64,000 nt of DNA from Desulfosarcina ovata subsp. ovata (GCF_009689005.1 NZ_AP021879.1:124001-188000), one strand, 5' to 3'; shown: positions 1-9,103, counted from the stretch's first letter. Translations and numbers: made by a program. The notes: generated by a model from the sequence alone, not told the origin.

Positions 1-659
1 TTGTCAGGCTTCACACTCCCGCCGTAAAGAATCCGGACGGCGCTGGCAAAAGGTTTTCCAAAAAGCGAGTCGAGAAGATTTCTGATGAAGCGGTGCGCTT
101 CCTGGGCCTGTTCGCGAGTGGCCGTCTTTCCGGTTCCGATCGCCCAGACCGGCTCGTAGGCGACGACGATGTCCGCCTGCCCATCAAAAGCAAAACCATT
201 TAGACCATCTCGTACCTGTTTGTCAAGCACAGAAAATGTATTCCCGGCTTCACGTTCGGTTTCCGATTCGCCAATACACAGCACTGGCGTCAGATTGGCG
301 GATAACGCCGCTTTGATCTTCATATTGACGGTTTCATCCGTTTCGCCAAAAAACTGACGCCGTTCGGAGTGGCCGACAATGACCTGGCTGCAGCCGGCGT
401 CAGCCAGCATCTGGGCGGATATTTCACCGGTAAAGGCGCCCTGGGATTCCCAGTGCAGATTCTGCCCGGCCAACGCGATCGGGCTGCCTTTCAAAACCTG
501 GCCCACCTGGTAGAGCGCGGTAAACGTCGGTGCGATCATCACCTCAACACCCGTTGCCGAAGTGACCAGTGTCTTTATTCGACTGGCCGCTTCCACCGCC
601 TGGGCACCGGTTTTATGCATTTTCCAGTTTCCGGCAATCAGTGGCGTTCGATTGTTCAT
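1..659 (-). CDS. tpiA: Triosephosphate isomerase, C-terminus cut by window edge
   Basis: Interconverts dihydroxyacetone phosphate and glyceraldehyde 3-phosphate in cytoplasmic glycolysis and gluconeogenesis. About 219 residues are visible. The N-terminal substrate-binding pair N11 and K13 (AGNWKMHK), the electrophile H97 in VGHSER and the catalytic base E169 in [11 protein letters not shown] are all present. The phosphate-loop region GGSVKP is the last part seen; the remaining residues lie before base 1. The ATG at 659 lies 11 bases after the gap stop codon, so the two are almost certainly co-transcribed. Identification is secure; only the C-terminus is unseen. Confidence 0.97.
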   Translation of the reverse strand, partial: MNNRTPLIAGNWKMHKTGAQAVEAASRIKTLVTSATGVEVMIAPTFTALYQVGQVLKGSPIALAGQNLHWESQGAFTGEISAQMLADAGCSQVIVGHSERRQFFGETDETVNMKIKAALSANLTPVLCIGESETEREAGNTFSVLDKQVRDGLNGFAFDGQADIVVAYEPVWAIGTGKTATREQAQEAHRFIRNLLDSLFGKPFASAVRILYGGSVKPD

Positions 660-670
660 CAGCTTCCCTC

Positions 671-1675
671 CTACAGGTGTTTGCCGATCATTGCCGCCAG
701 ATCAACCATGCGGTTGGAATAACCGGTTTCATTGTCGTACCAGGAGAGTACCTTGACCATGTTGCCGACCACATAGGTGGTTTGGGCATCAACGATCGAG
801 GAGAGGGGACAACCGTTAAAGTCCGAGGAGACCAAAGGCAGGTCGCAATAGCCCAGGATTCCCTTAAGAGCCCCTTCGGAGGCTTCTTTCAGTGCTTCGT
901 TGACGTCGGTTTTGTTGACACCGGATTTCTCCAGGTTAACCACCACATCGACGATGGAGACGTTGGGGGTGGGTACGCGAATAGCCAGCCCGTTCAGTTT
1001 GCCCTCCAACTCGGGCAGCACCAGGGCGACCGCTTTTGCGGCACCCGTGGTCGTCGGAATCATTGACAGCGCGGCCGCCCTGGCGCGTCGCAGGTCTTTG
1101 TGGGGGAAATCAAGCAGACGCTGATCTCCGGTATACGAATGGATGGTGGTCATCAGTCCGTTTTGAATGCCAAAATTTTCCAGCATCACTTTTGCCACCG
1201 GCGCCAGGCAGTTTGTCGTACAGGAGGCATTGGAGATGATATGGTGCTGTTTGGGGTCATACTTATTGGCGTTGACGCCCATGACGATGGTCGCATCCGG
1301 GTTTTGTGCCGGGGCGGAGATGATGACCTTACGAGCACCGGCGGTAAGGTGTTTGGCGGCGTTGTCACGGTCACGGAAAAGGCCGGTGCACTCGCAGGCA
1401 ATGTCAACGCCATGGTCTTTCCAGGCCAGCTTTTCAGGATCCTTGATCGCCGTATAAGCGATGGTTTGGCCATCGACTTCGATGGCTCCCTCCTTGGCCC
1501 TGATCTCCATGTCCAACTTGTCATGCACAGAATCATACTTCAGCAGGTGCGCCATGGTTGCCGCATCGGTCAGATCGTTGATCGCAACGACCTCCACATC
1601 CGGATGATTCAGGGCCGCACGAAATACCACACGGCCAATTCTGCCAAATCCGTTGATCCCTATTTTTATTGCCAT
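671..1675 (-). CDS. gap: Glyceraldehyde-3-phosphate dehydrogenase, type I
   Basis: Oxidises and phosphorylates glyceraldehyde 3-phosphate to 1,3-bisphosphoglycerate with NAD(P). The 334-residue protein has the Rossmann start (INGFGRIGR, residues 7-15) and the catalytic cysteine C152 in SNASCTTN, followed by the usual C-terminal catalytic fold ending WYDNETGYSNR. The reading frame is open to an ATG at 1702, but the start at 1675 is preferred: it has AAGGAGG a few bases upstream and gives the family-standard N-terminus. It heads gap-tpiA; a 138-base gap separates it from the EIIA gene upstream. No other glycolytic genes are seen nearby. Confidence 0.97.
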   Translation of the reverse strand: MAIKIGINGFGRIGRVVFRAALNHPDVEVVAINDLTDAATMAHLLKYDSVHDKLDMEIRAKEGAIEVDGQTIAYTAIKDPEKLAWKDHGVDIACECTGLFRDRDNAAKHLTAGARKVIISAPAQNPDATIVMGVNANKYDPKQHHIISNASCTTNCLAPVAKVMLENFGIQNGLMTTIHSYTGDQRLLDFPHKDLRRARAAALSMIPTTTGAAKAVALVLPELEGKLNGLAIRVPTPNVSIVDVVVNLEKSGVNKTDVNEALKEASEGALKGILGYCDLPLVSSDFNGCPLSSIVDAQTTYVVGNMVKVLSWYDNETGYSNRMVDLAAMIGKHL

Positions 1676-1727
1676 CCCGTCCTCCTTTGTGGTTAATGCC
1701 ACAAGCCGATGATCGATGATCTGAATT

Positions 1728-1752
1728 AAATAATAAAAGGGGCGGCCCCCGA
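1728..1752 (-). terminator. Possible weak terminator upstream of gap
   Basis: On the minus strand a short G4/C4 stem with a GCCG loop is followed by a T-rich run (TTTTATTATTT). It lies between the EIIA gene and gap and could separate the regulatory PTS operon from gap-tpiA. The stem is only four to five pairs, so this is a weak call. Confidence 0.3.
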
Positions 1753-1813
1753 ACTGAATCGACTTTTTCGTCGTTCCCGATTTACAGGATGGGAAAGAGC
1801 CCCGGCAGGCGTT

Positions 1814-2227
1814 TCATTCCCGTTTATTTCCCTTTAATATGCTGCTGGCCAATGAGATACTTTTTTTCCCGAAAGACTCAAGGTTGACTGCCAGTTCTGA
1901 GAGGGACTGGTTTTTTCGGGCACTGGCCGCGCGTATCAGAATTGGCAGGTTGACCCCGGAAATGACCTCGACCCGTCCTTCCTCCAGAAATGCGTAACTG
2001 AGATTGGACGGCGTTCCGCCAAACATATCCGTCAAAATCAGAATGCCTTCATCACTTTTCAGTTTTTTTATACTATCGGCAATTTTGTTGCGCAGTTTAT
2101 CCGCGTTTTCGTTAAGGTCAATGGAGACGGCGGCCATCGCCTCCGGCCGTTCACCGAGAATGAAGTCCGCTGCTTCCAGCAATGCATCTCCGAGTCGGCA
2201 ATGAGTCACTACTAAAACGCCAATCAT
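1814..2227 (-). CDS. Mannose-type PTS EIIA component
   Basis: A 137-residue single-domain EIIA-Man fold protein. In this family a histidine accepts phosphate from HPr; here it is H9 in VVTHCRLG. The conserved LTDMFGGTPSN segment (around residues 66-76) is intact. No IIB, IIC or IID permease partner is present in the window. The gene follows ptsN and rapZ by 51 bases, so a regulatory rather than transport role is the likely reading. Homologous lone EIIA-Man proteins occur with PtsN and RapZ in other Proteobacteria. Its regulatory target cannot be told from sequence. Confidence 0.88.
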   Translation of the reverse strand: MIGVLVVTHCRLGDALLEAADFILGERPEAMAAVSIDLNENADKLRNKIADSIKKLKSDEGILILTDMFGGTPSNLSYAFLEEGRVEVISGVNLPILIRAASARKNQSLSELAVNLESFGKKSISLASSILKGNKRE

Positions 2228-2278
2228 ATCAATCCGTCTTTCATGGTATTGGGGAAATAACGGAACCGAAAAATACTT

Positions 2279-3154
2279 TTATGGTGAAATTGATTTATCA
2301 ATATCGCGATGGGCCAGTTCCGCTTTACGACCCGACGCCACAATATGATCATAAATTTGTTTTGCAATCACCACAGAACGATGACGACCTCCTGTACAGC
2401 CGATGGCAATGGTGAGATAGGCTTTCCCCTCGGCTTCATATTGGGGAATCAAAATGTCCAGCAGGTCGGTGTATCTCCGTAAAAATAAACAGGTTTGCTC
2501 ATTATTCAAGACGAACGTGCGAATTTTTTCAGTTTTCCCGTTCAGTGGCCGCAACGTTTCAACGAAGTAGGGGTTTTTCAGAAAACGGACATCCATGACC
2601 AGGTCTGCCTGCGCGGGGAGACCGTATTTATAACCAAATGAAAGGATTTCCGTTTGCATTGCGCCATTTTTTGTGATGTCCGTGGCCATTTTCCGAACGA
2701 TGGTTTTGAGTTCGTGAACATTGAGTGTGGAGGTGTCAATGATCCGATCGGCCTTATCGCGCAGTGGGGTCAGAAGAATTTGCTCTTCACGGATTGCATC
2801 GTGAAGATTTTTGTCGATGGACAGAGGATGCTTACGGCGCGTCTGGCTATATCGGCGAACCAGGGTTGCTTCATCGGCTTCGAGAAAGATCAGCCGAAAG
2901 CGAAATTGTTTTTGCCGCAGGTGATTAACAACGGTTTCATAATTCAGGAGAAACCCGCTGTCCCGAACGTCCATGCCAAACACCAAACCGCTAAATGCAC
3001 CGGCATTGCCGGCTGGCAAGGATAAAAACTGTGATAGCAGTGCCACGGGCATGTTGTCCACACAGTAGCAGCCCGAATCCTCAAATGCAGCCAAGGCCGT
3101 ACTTTTCCCAGAACCCGCCTGTCCGGTGACGATGGTAATGGGATTCTTTTTCAC
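2279..3154 (-). CDS. rapZ: RNase adapter / nucleotide-binding protein RapZ (YvcJ family)
   Basis: P-loop protein which in E. coli binds small RNAs and GlcN6P and directs RNase E; in Gram-positives the homologue is YvcJ. The Walker A motif GQAGSGKS is at residues 11-18. The C-terminal half has the conserved TIAIGCTGGRHRSV segment. I chose the GTG start at 3154 (291 residues, near the ~284 usual in the family), with AGGGG upstream. The in-frame ATG at 3259 would add 35 atypical residues and run into ptsN. The order ptsN-rapZ matches the rpoN operon of many Proteobacteria. Whether it regulates glmS here is not shown. Confidence 0.93.
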   Translation of the reverse strand: MKKNPITIVTGQAGSGKSTALAAFEDSGCYCVDNMPVALLSQFLSLPAGNAGAFSGLVFGMDVRDSGFLLNYETVVNHLRQKQFRFRLIFLEADEATLVRRYSQTRRKHPLSIDKNLHDAIREEQILLTPLRDKADRIIDTSTLNVHELKTIVRKMATDITKNGAMQTEILSFGYKYGLPAQADLVMDVRFLKNPYFVETLRPLNGKTEKIRTFVLNNEQTCLFLRRYTDLLDILIPQYEAEGKAYLTIAIGCTGGRHRSVVIAKQIYDHIVASGRKAELAHRDIDKSISP

Positions 3155-3224
3155 GGTGTCTTTTTCCCCTGATGCGTTAAGCCTATCAGGCTGTTCGGGG
3201 CGTTGCCGTAATGATCCCGGACCA

Positions 3225-3716
3225 TTAGAAATCGTCATCCTCCCCGCCGATGACGGCAATGACCTCCTCGGCGCTGCCCGCTTTCATCAGCATCTCCTTG
3301 AGGGAGTCTTTCTTCAGCATCCGGGATATACGCGCCAGCAATTTCAGGTGAAGATCCGTCGCATGCTCGGGGGTAATCAGCAAAAAGAAGAGGTGGGTCG
3401 GGCGGCCGTCAATGGATTCGAAATCAACTCCCTTGCGGCTCAGCCCAAATCCGAGTACCAAACGTTCCAGGTTTTTCAGTTTGCCATGGGGAATGCCGAT
3501 TCCGTCGCCAATGCCGGTGCTGCCCAGGCGTTCACGTTCCATCAGCACGCGGACCATGTCATTGGGGTCAATGCCGGTAATCCGGGCCGTCGGCGCTACC
3601 AGCTCATTTAGAATACCGATCTTGTCTTTGGCTTTTAAATCTACAAGAATCGCTTCTTTGTCGAGAACATCCAATATTTTCATTACAGTATCATCCGATC
3701 GGGCATCTGTCGCCAT
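3225..3716 (-). CDS. ptsN: Nitrogen-regulatory PTS EIIA (EIIA-Ntr)
   Basis: A 163-residue PTS EIIA type-2 domain protein with the phosphorylated histidine H77 in GIGIPHGKL. The family does not transport sugar; it regulates potassium, nitrogen and stress responses according to its phosphorylation state. The position downstream of rpoN and hpf and upstream of rapZ is the classic arrangement. An internal ATG at 3683 (MKILDVLDK) gives a protein closer to the ~150-residue norm and is a real alternative start, since neither site has a strong ribosome-binding sequence. Confidence 0.94.
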   Translation of the reverse strand: MATDARSDDTVMKILDVLDKEAILVDLKAKDKIGILNELVAPTARITGIDPNDMVRVLMERERLGSTGIGDGIGIPHGKLKNLERLVLGFGLSRKGVDFESIDGRPTHLFFLLITPEHATDLHLKLLARISRMLKKDSLKEMLMKAGSAEEVIAVIGGEDDDF

Positions 3717-3769
3717 GTGGATCGTTTGCTGCCTGCCGGGTATGGTTTTGACCGGCTTTTGTTTCGAGG

Positions 3770-4294
3770 CTACGGTCGGGGTTGGATCAGCCCGAAATGG
3801 CCATCTTTTTGCCGATACAGCACATTCACCATGTTCGTACGGGCATCTGTGAATACCAGGAAACTGTCCGTCGTCAGATCCATTTGCATGACCGCCTCAT
3901 CCACATCCATGGGTTTGTACTCAATATGGTGGATCCGTACCCGTGGCTGACCGGCGGAATCGTCTGTCCCTTTGGCAGCATCGGTGGCGAAGTTTTTTCC
4001 CTTGCTGCGATGAGTCCGGCTTTTCTGCTTGCTCCTTTTTATCTGAACCTCCATCTTGTCAAGCACCATATCAATGGCGGCATACATCTCCTCAGTCTCT
4101 TCCTTACCGTTGATGGAGAGCCGGTCACCGGTAAGATTAATCTCGGCACTGTGGCGGAATTTTTCAATGGACAAAACGACATTGGCCTCTGCCGGTCCGT
4201 TGAAATATTTTTCCAGGCGGTTCAGTTTTTCGCTCACATAGGTTCTCAAGGCCTCGGAAGACTCGAGATTTTTAAATCGAACGGATGTGTTCAT
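3770..4294 (-). CDS. hpf: Ribosome hibernation promoting factor, long form
   Basis: Dimerises 70S ribosomes into inactive 100S particles in slow growth. The 174-residue length is that of the long form. The N-terminal S30AE/YfiA domain covers about residues 1-100. A basic linker follows, then the C-terminal dimerisation domain (about residues 118-174) with the conserved KPMDVDEAVMQMDL and YRQKDGHFGLI segments. The ATG at 4294 was chosen over 4315 because AAGGAG lies eight bases upstream and the N-terminus matches the family. It sits between rpoN (119-base gap) and ptsN (53-base gap). Confidence 0.95.
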   Translation of the reverse strand: MNTSVRFKNLESSEALRTYVSEKLNRLEKYFNGPAEANVVLSIEKFRHSAEINLTGDRLSINGKEETEEMYAAIDMVLDKMEVQIKRSKQKSRTHRSKGKNFATDAAKGTDDSAGQPRVRIHHIEYKPMDVDEAVMQMDLTTDSFLVFTDARTNMVNVLYRQKDGHFGLIQPRP

Positions 4295-4413
4295 TAGGCA
4301 GGCTCCTTTTTGCAAATCCAGGTCGACGAGCGAGGGGGTTCAGCATTGATGGCATGGCCTGACGGATCGTGTTGCAGATAGGGCGATTTCGATGACCGGT
4401 GGTTGGGAAACCA

Positions 4414-5847
4414 TTAAAACTGCTTTCTTTTGCTGGAGGATAAAATGCCCATCATTTCACGGTATTTGGCAACGGTTCGGCGTGCAATGTCAATGTTGTC
4501 GGCCTTGAGCATTTCGGCCATCTTGCTGTCACTGTATGGTTTTTTGGGGTTTTCACCTTCAATCAGTTTTTTTATTTTGGCCTGTACACTGGCAGACGCG
4601 ATATCCTCGCCATGCACCCGCCGGATGGAACTGTTGAAAAAATACTTGAGTTCGTAGATACCCTGGGGCGTATGGGCATACTTGTTGGTGGTGACCCGGC
4701 TGATGGTGGATTCATGCATACCGATATCTTCGGCCACGTCCCTCAGGACCATGGGCTTGAGGTGAATGACACCTTTTTCGAAGAAGTCGCGCTGGAATTT
4801 AAGAATACTTTCCATCACCTTGTAGATGGTTTTCTGGCGCTGGTGAATACTGCGAATCAGCCAGGCGGCGGAACGCATTTTATCGCGAATGTAGTCTTTG
4901 GCATTGGTGCTGACTTCGTTTTTGTGCGTGATGGCGCGCTTGTAGAAGGGATTGACGCGCAATTTGGGCATGCCGTCATCGTTGAGTACGATGACGAAAT
5001 CACCCTCACTTTTATAAACGTAGATGTCCGGGATGATATAGTGGGGAGTCTCCTCATTGAACTGCCGCCCCGGCTTGGGTTCCAGCGCCCGAATCACATT
5101 GACGGCGGCAACCACGTCTTTCATTTTAACTTTCAAGGCCTTGCAGATAGCCTTGAAATTTTTATTTTCTAGATTTTTAAGATGATCGGAGATAATGTCT
5201 GTCACCAGCGAATCCTCGAGGTTCAACAGGCGGGCCTGCAGCAGCAGGCATTCCCGCAAGTCCCGGGCACAAATACCCACCGGATCGAAAGACTGCATGG
5301 TTTCAAGGACATCCTCGACCATTTCAATGGATATACCGGATTGTTGCGAGAGTTCTTCGACGGAGAGCTGCAAGTATCCGTCACGATTGAGATTGCCGAT
5401 GATAAGGCTGCCCACCTGTTTCTCGATATCCGTGGGGGAGAGCATCAACAGCTGCCACAGCAAATGGTCGCTGAGCGACTCCTTGGATGAGACAAAGGCT
5501 TCGTATTGGGGCGTTTCCCGGTTTTCCGATTCGAAATTGACTTTCCCGGGCGCATTGTACTCGTCGATGTAGTTACTCCAGTCGATCTCATCATTGATTT
5601 TTTCTTCAATGGTGACTTCGCGTGCATCTTCAACAGCAGCTGCCGGCGCCTCTTCGGGTTCTCCCTCCTTGGTTCGATCGGCGGTTTCCTGGACTTCCTC
5701 CAGTGTGGGATTTTCTTCCAGTTCCTGCCGAATGGTGTCCACCAGCTCAAGTCTGGACAGCTGCAACAGTTTGATCGCCATCTGGAGCTGAGGCGTCATG
5801 ATGAGCTGCTGGGTCAGTTTAAGTTGTTGTCTGAGTTCAATTGCCAT
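4414..5847 (-). CDS. rpoN: RNA polymerase sigma-54 factor
   Basis: Directs RNA polymerase to -24/-12 promoters that need AAA+ activators. The 477-residue protein has the Gln/Leu-rich activator-contact region I at residues 1-48, an acidic region II (about 50-105), the core-binding region, and the RpoN box ARRTVAKYRE at residues 455-464. The ATG lies one base after the lptB stop codon, so translation is probably coupled. The lptB-rpoN-hpf-ptsN-rapZ order is conserved across Proteobacteria. I did not find a convincing -24/-12 promoter in the intergenic stretches I read. Confidence 0.98.
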   Translation of the reverse strand: MAIELRQQLKLTQQLIMTPQLQMAIKLLQLSRLELVDTIRQELEENPTLEEVQETADRTKEGEPEEAPAAAVEDAREVTIEEKINDEIDWSNYIDEYNAPGKVNFESENRETPQYEAFVSSKESLSDHLLWQLLMLSPTDIEKQVGSLIIGNLNRDGYLQLSVEELSQQSGISIEMVEDVLETMQSFDPVGICARDLRECLLLQARLLNLEDSLVTDIISDHLKNLENKNFKAICKALKVKMKDVVAAVNVIRALEPKPGRQFNEETPHYIIPDIYVYKSEGDFVIVLNDDGMPKLRVNPFYKRAITHKNEVSTNAKDYIRDKMRSAAWLIRSIHQRQKTIYKVMESILKFQRDFFEKGVIHLKPMVLRDVAEDIGMHESTISRVTTNKYAHTPQGIYELKYFFNSSIRRVHGEDIASASVQAKIKKLIEGENPKKPYSDSKMAEMLKADNIDIARRTVAKYREMMGILSSSKRKQF

Positions 5848-5848
5848 C

Positions 5849-6571
5849 TTAAAGTTTGAATTCGTCTCCTAAATAAATTCGTCTGGCGATGGTGCTTGAA
5901 GCGATCTGTTCCGGTGTTCCGTTTTCAATCACTTTGCCGTCACTGAGAATGTATGCCGAGTCACATGCGCCCAAGGTTTCGCGGACATTGTGATCGGAAA
6001 TCAAAATACCAATGTTTCGGTTTTTCAAATGGGCGATGATATTCTTGATGTCAATCACCGCCAATGGGTCGATGCCGGCAAAGGGCTCGTCCAGGAGCAT
6101 GAAGGCCGGATCGGTGGCCAATGCCCGGGAGATCTCCAGCCGACGCCGCTCTCCACCGGACAGGACTGCAGCCCTGGAATGGGCCACATGGCTGATTCCA
6201 AGTTCTTCGAGCAGACTGTCGGTCCGCTGGTTGCGTTGTTGCCGGGAGAGGGGCAGGGTCTCCAAGATGGCCATAATGTTCTGCCGTACCGTCAATTTCC
6301 TGAAAATGGATGCTTCCTGGGGAAGATAACCCACCCCTTGCCGGGCCCGGATGTACATGGGGGCGTCCGTGATATCCATTTCATCGAGAAACACCCTGCC
6401 TGCATCCGGCCGTACCAGCCCTACGGTCATGTAAAATGTCGTGGTCTTGCCGGCACCGTTGGGGCCTAACAGACCGATCACCTGGCCACTTTCCACCCCC
6501 AGGCTGACGTGGTCGACCACTTTGCGACCGCGATACACTTTTACCAGATCACGAACCGATAACGAGGCCAT
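5849..6571 (-). CDS. lptB: LPS export ABC transporter ATP-binding protein
   Basis: Cytoplasmic ATPase that powers LPS extraction by LptFG and transfer along the LptA bridge. The 240-residue protein has Walker A (GPNGAGKTT, about residues 36-44), the signature LSGGERRR, Walker B (FMLLDEPFAGID) and the switch histidine in ISDHNVRET. The start at 6571 is taken as the second of two adjacent ATG codons. It is tightly packed with lptA (32-base gap) and rpoN (one-base gap). lptF and lptG are not in the window. Confidence 0.97.
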   Translation of the reverse strand: MASLSVRDLVKVYRGRKVVDHVSLGVESGQVIGLLGPNGAGKTTTFYMTVGLVRPDAGRVFLDEMDITDAPMYIRARQGVGYLPQEASIFRKLTVRQNIMAILETLPLSRQQRNQRTDSLLEELGISHVAHSRAAVLSGGERRRLEISRALATDPAFMLLDEPFAGIDPLAVIDIKNIIAHLKNRNIGILISDHNVRETLGACDSAYILSDGKVIENGTPEQIASSTIARRIYLGDEFKL

Positions 6572-6603
6572 CACCGGATATCCACATTGCGCATATTCAA
6601 TGG

Positions 6604-7170
6604 CTACTCCAACCCCGCCTCTTCAGGGAGGATGGTCGCCTTCACCTGACCATTTCTTCCACCTTCGACGGTAAAGCGTCCATCTTCCCGGTAAAAGGTG
6701 ATGGTTTCACCGGTGATGATGTTGTCTCCACTGGTTACCGTAGCGCCGGGACCGGTAAGGATCAGGACACGTTTAGCTGTTATATATACTGCCTGCCTGG
6801 CAACAGCAAGCCTATTGTCGAATTTAATTTCCACGTTTCCGGTGGCCACCAGTTTCTCCATGGATTGGGCCGGCGAGGCATCGGTGGCACCGGATTTTTC
6901 GGAGAAGAAAATCTTAAGGCTGTCGGCCGTGATCTGGGTCTCTCCCTGGGTGGCACGGACATTGCCAATAAATTCCGCCTGATTGTTGGCGGTATCGGAT
7001 GTCAGCCGTTGGGAGGTGATGTGGATTTGTTGAGGGGCAGTTGCGGTTGATGCTACGGGTTGACTTCCGGTATCGGCAACTGCCTGCCCGGAGAGTGAAA
7101 ACAGTGCCCAGCCACAGAAAAAAAGGACCGGCAAAAAGGGGCTGACGGATTTACAATTGAAGATCTTCAC
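6604..7170 (-). CDS. lptA: LPS transport periplasmic protein LptA
   Basis: Periplasmic OstA-fold protein that forms the bridge carrying LPS to the outer membrane. The 188-residue product starts with a signal peptide (KIFNCKS, hydrophobic stretch about residues 11-28, AVADT cleavage region). The OstA/LptA domain covers about residues 45-165. I chose the GTG at 7170, which overlaps the lptC end by 20 bases and has GGAAGG upstream; the ATG at 7197 would put nine extra residues before the signal peptide. The overlap suggests translational coupling with lptC. Confidence 0.92.
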   Translation of the reverse strand: MKIFNCKSVSPFLPVLFFCGWALFSLSGQAVADTGSQPVASTATAPQQIHITSQRLTSDTANNQAEFIGNVRATQGETQITADSLKIFFSEKSGATDASPAQSMEKLVATGNVEIKFDNRLAVARQAVYITAKRVLILTGPGATVTSGDNIITGETITFYREDGRFTVEGGRNGQVKATILPEEAGLE

Positions 7171-7720
7171 TGATGATTCCTTCCACACCGCCTTCAAAAT
7201 GCGTGATTCGGGTATCGAGGTTCATGGCCATGCGGTCTGCCCGCAGAGTGAATGACTCCCCGGACAGGACCACCGGGGTGTCGGCGCGAAGTTCACGGTG
7301 CTCCGGATCGTAGTCCAGGGTTTCCGTTTTAAACCGGTACAGCCGGTTGTTGGCCGAAACCCGTCCCGAAACGGTGATGCGGTTGGAGTTCGTGTGAATG
7401 GCTCCATGATCGGCGGTCAGGAAGACATTATCTCCATCTTCCATAAAGAACTCCACATCGGGCTTGACCAACTGCATAATTTTCTCTTTTTCCAGCAGGG
7501 TTGCCGATTGGGCTTCCATATGCCACTCGCGAATGCCATTTTTGCTGGCGGTCTGGCGCACCTTATCCAGATGCATGTCGGCTTTTTTTTGAATCAGATC
7601 CATGAGCATTTCGGGATCGTGGGTCGCCCGGCGATAACCGATGAAAACGGTGACAATGGCGATCAGCGACACCACCACCACCGCCAGCAGCAAGCGTTGG
7701 ATCAGCCGGCGCGATGTCAT
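7151..7720 (-). CDS. lptC: LPS export system protein LptC
   Basis: Bitopic inner-membrane protein that passes LPS from LptBFG to LptA. The 189-residue protein has one N-terminal transmembrane segment (about residues 8-28, LLLAVVVVSLIAIVTVFI) followed by a periplasmic LptC/YrbK domain. The start at 7720 overlaps the kdsC stop by four bases, which favours it over the ATG at 7750. Its 3' end overlaps lptA. Order and length fit the family well. Confidence 0.93.
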   Translation of the reverse strand: MTSRRLIQRLLLAVVVVSLIAIVTVFIGYRRATHDPEMLMDLIQKKADMHLDKVRQTASKNGIREWHMEAQSATLLEKEKIMQLVKPDVEFFMEDGDNVFLTADHGAIHTNSNRITVSGRVSANNRLYRFKTETLDYDPEHRELRADTPVVLSGESFTLRADRMAMNLDTRITHFEGGVEGIISEDLQL

Positions 7721-8235
7721 GGGAACAGCCTCTCGATCAACGGCTGCCATACGCCCTTGGCCATGAGGATCCGTTCACTGATTTCGCGGATGGCCCCGCA
7801 GCCGCCGGCAGACTGCGTGGTCCAGATCGCCGTCTGTTTGATCAGATCGTGGGCATCGGCCACGGCAATGGGCACCCCGACACGCCGCAGGATCGGCAGA
7901 TCCGGCAGGTCGTCCCCCACAAACGCCGTTTTTTCTGCAGGGACCCCGGTTTCGGCGAGAATTTCCGCCAAGGCGGCGGCTTTATCGTGGATACCGTCCT
8001 TGAGCAGCTGAATGCCAAGGTTCCGGCAGCGATGGACCAGTGCCATGGAACGGCGTCCGGTGACAATGCCCACCGTCAATCCGGCTTCCATGAGCATGCG
8101 GATGCCCAGTCCGTCACGAACATGAAAAACTTTGGTTTCCTGGCCGGCGTCGTCGTAAATCACCTGTCCGGTGGTCAGTACGCCATCGACATCCATCAGG
8201 AGCAGGTCAATCTGGGCAAGGCGGGTGTCAATCAT
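7717..8235 (-). CDS. kdsC: 3-deoxy-D-manno-octulosonate 8-phosphate phosphatase
   Basis: HAD-superfamily phosphatase that releases KDO from KDO-8-phosphate for LPS inner-core synthesis. The 172-residue protein has the catalytic DVDGVLT motif with D15 and D17 and the later VGDDLPDLPIL metal-binding motif. It has the C0-type compact size of KdsC (no cap domain). It follows kdsA by nine bases and precedes lptC with a four-base overlap, so the KDO and transport genes form one transcription unit. Confidence 0.96.
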   Translation of the reverse strand: MIDTRLAQIDLLLMDVDGVLTTGQVIYDDAGQETKVFHVRDGLGIRMLMEAGLTVGIVTGRRSMALVHRCRNLGIQLLKDGIHDKAAALAEILAETGVPAEKTAFVGDDLPDLPILRRVGVPIAVADAHDLIKQTAIWTTQSAGGCGAIREISERILMAKGVWQPLIERLFP

Positions 8236-8244
8236 GGGTTGCTT

Positions 8245-9033
8245 TCAGGCAGTCACTGCGGTTTTGATGGCCATCAGCTGGGTCAACAGGTCGGGCAGTT
8301 GGTCCAGATCAAGGGAATTGGGGCCGTCACAAAGGGCCTTGTCGGGGTTTTCATGAACTTCCAGAAAAATTCCGTCGGCTCCGGCGGCAACGGCGGCGCG
8401 CGCCAGCACCGGAGCGAACTCGCGCTGGCCCCCCGAGCTTTTTCCCGCCCCACCGGGCAGCTGGACGCTGTGGGTGGCGTCGAAAATCACCGGGCAGCCG
8501 GTCTGCTGCATAATCTGAATCCCACGGAAGTCCACCACCAAGTTATTGTATCCGAACATTACCCCACGCTCGGTGATCATCGGTTGGGTACTGGAAACCG
8601 AACGCACCTTTTCAACAATGTTGACCATGTCCCAGGGGGCCAGAAACTGGCCTTTTTTGATATTTACCGGTTTGCCGGTTGTGGCCACGGCCAGAATGAG
8701 ATCCGTCTGCCGGCATAGAAACGCGGGAATCTGGATGACGTCGAGGACTTTTGCCGCCGCTTCGACCTCACTGATCCGATGGACATCCGAAATCACGGCA
8801 ACGCCCAGCGTCTCTTTTATCCGCGACAGGGTTCGTAGACCATCGGTCAGGCCCGGCCCCCGGAATGAGGTAATCGAGGTACGGTTGGCCTTGTCATAGG
8901 AGGCCTTGAAGGTAAACGGGATGCCGAGATCGTCGGTGATCGCTTTGAGCCGGGTGGCAATGCGCAGGGTAACGGCCTCGTCTTCGATAACGCAAGGACC
9001 GCTAACCAAAAAAAAAGGGCGTTGGGATTTCAT
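8245..9033 (-). CDS. kdsA: 2-dehydro-3-deoxyphosphooctonate aldolase (KDO-8-P synthase)
   Basis: Condenses phosphoenolpyruvate with arabinose 5-phosphate to give KDO-8-phosphate. The 262-residue TIM-barrel protein shows the family segments SGPCVIEDE near the start, FKASYDKANRTS, and DATHSVQLPG. It is the first gene of the minus-strand LPS and rpoN run and has a good promoter candidate 40 to 70 bases upstream. The arabinose-5-phosphate isomerase (kdsD) and the cytidylyltransferase (kdsB) are not in this window. Confidence 0.97.
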   Translation of the reverse strand: MKSQRPFFLVSGPCVIEDEAVTLRIATRLKAITDDLGIPFTFKASYDKANRTSITSFRGPGLTDGLRTLSRIKETLGVAVISDVHRISEVEAAAKVLDVIQIPAFLCRQTDLILAVATTGKPVNIKKGQFLAPWDMVNIVEKVRSVSSTQPMITERGVMFGYNNLVVDFRGIQIMQQTGCPVIFDATHSVQLPGGAGKSSGGQREFAPVLARAAVAAGADGIFLEVHENPDKALCDGPNSLDLDQLPDLLTQLMAIKTAVTA

Positions 9034-9074
9034 CGCATTTCATCTTTCATCGATTGTTGAAAACATGTTTTCCT

Positions 9075-9103
9075 ATGTATCCTCGGTAGGTTAAAAAGTC
9101 AAG
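9075..9103 (-). promoter_or_regulatory. Promoter candidate for the kdsA-lpt-rpoN run
   Basis: Read on the minus strand, TTGACT (9098-9103) is followed by a 17-base spacer and TACATA (9075-9080). The -35 box matches five of six sigma-70 consensus bases, the -10 box only three. It lies about 40 bases from the kdsA start and is the only good candidate in the divergent gap 9034-9202. Confidence 0.45.
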
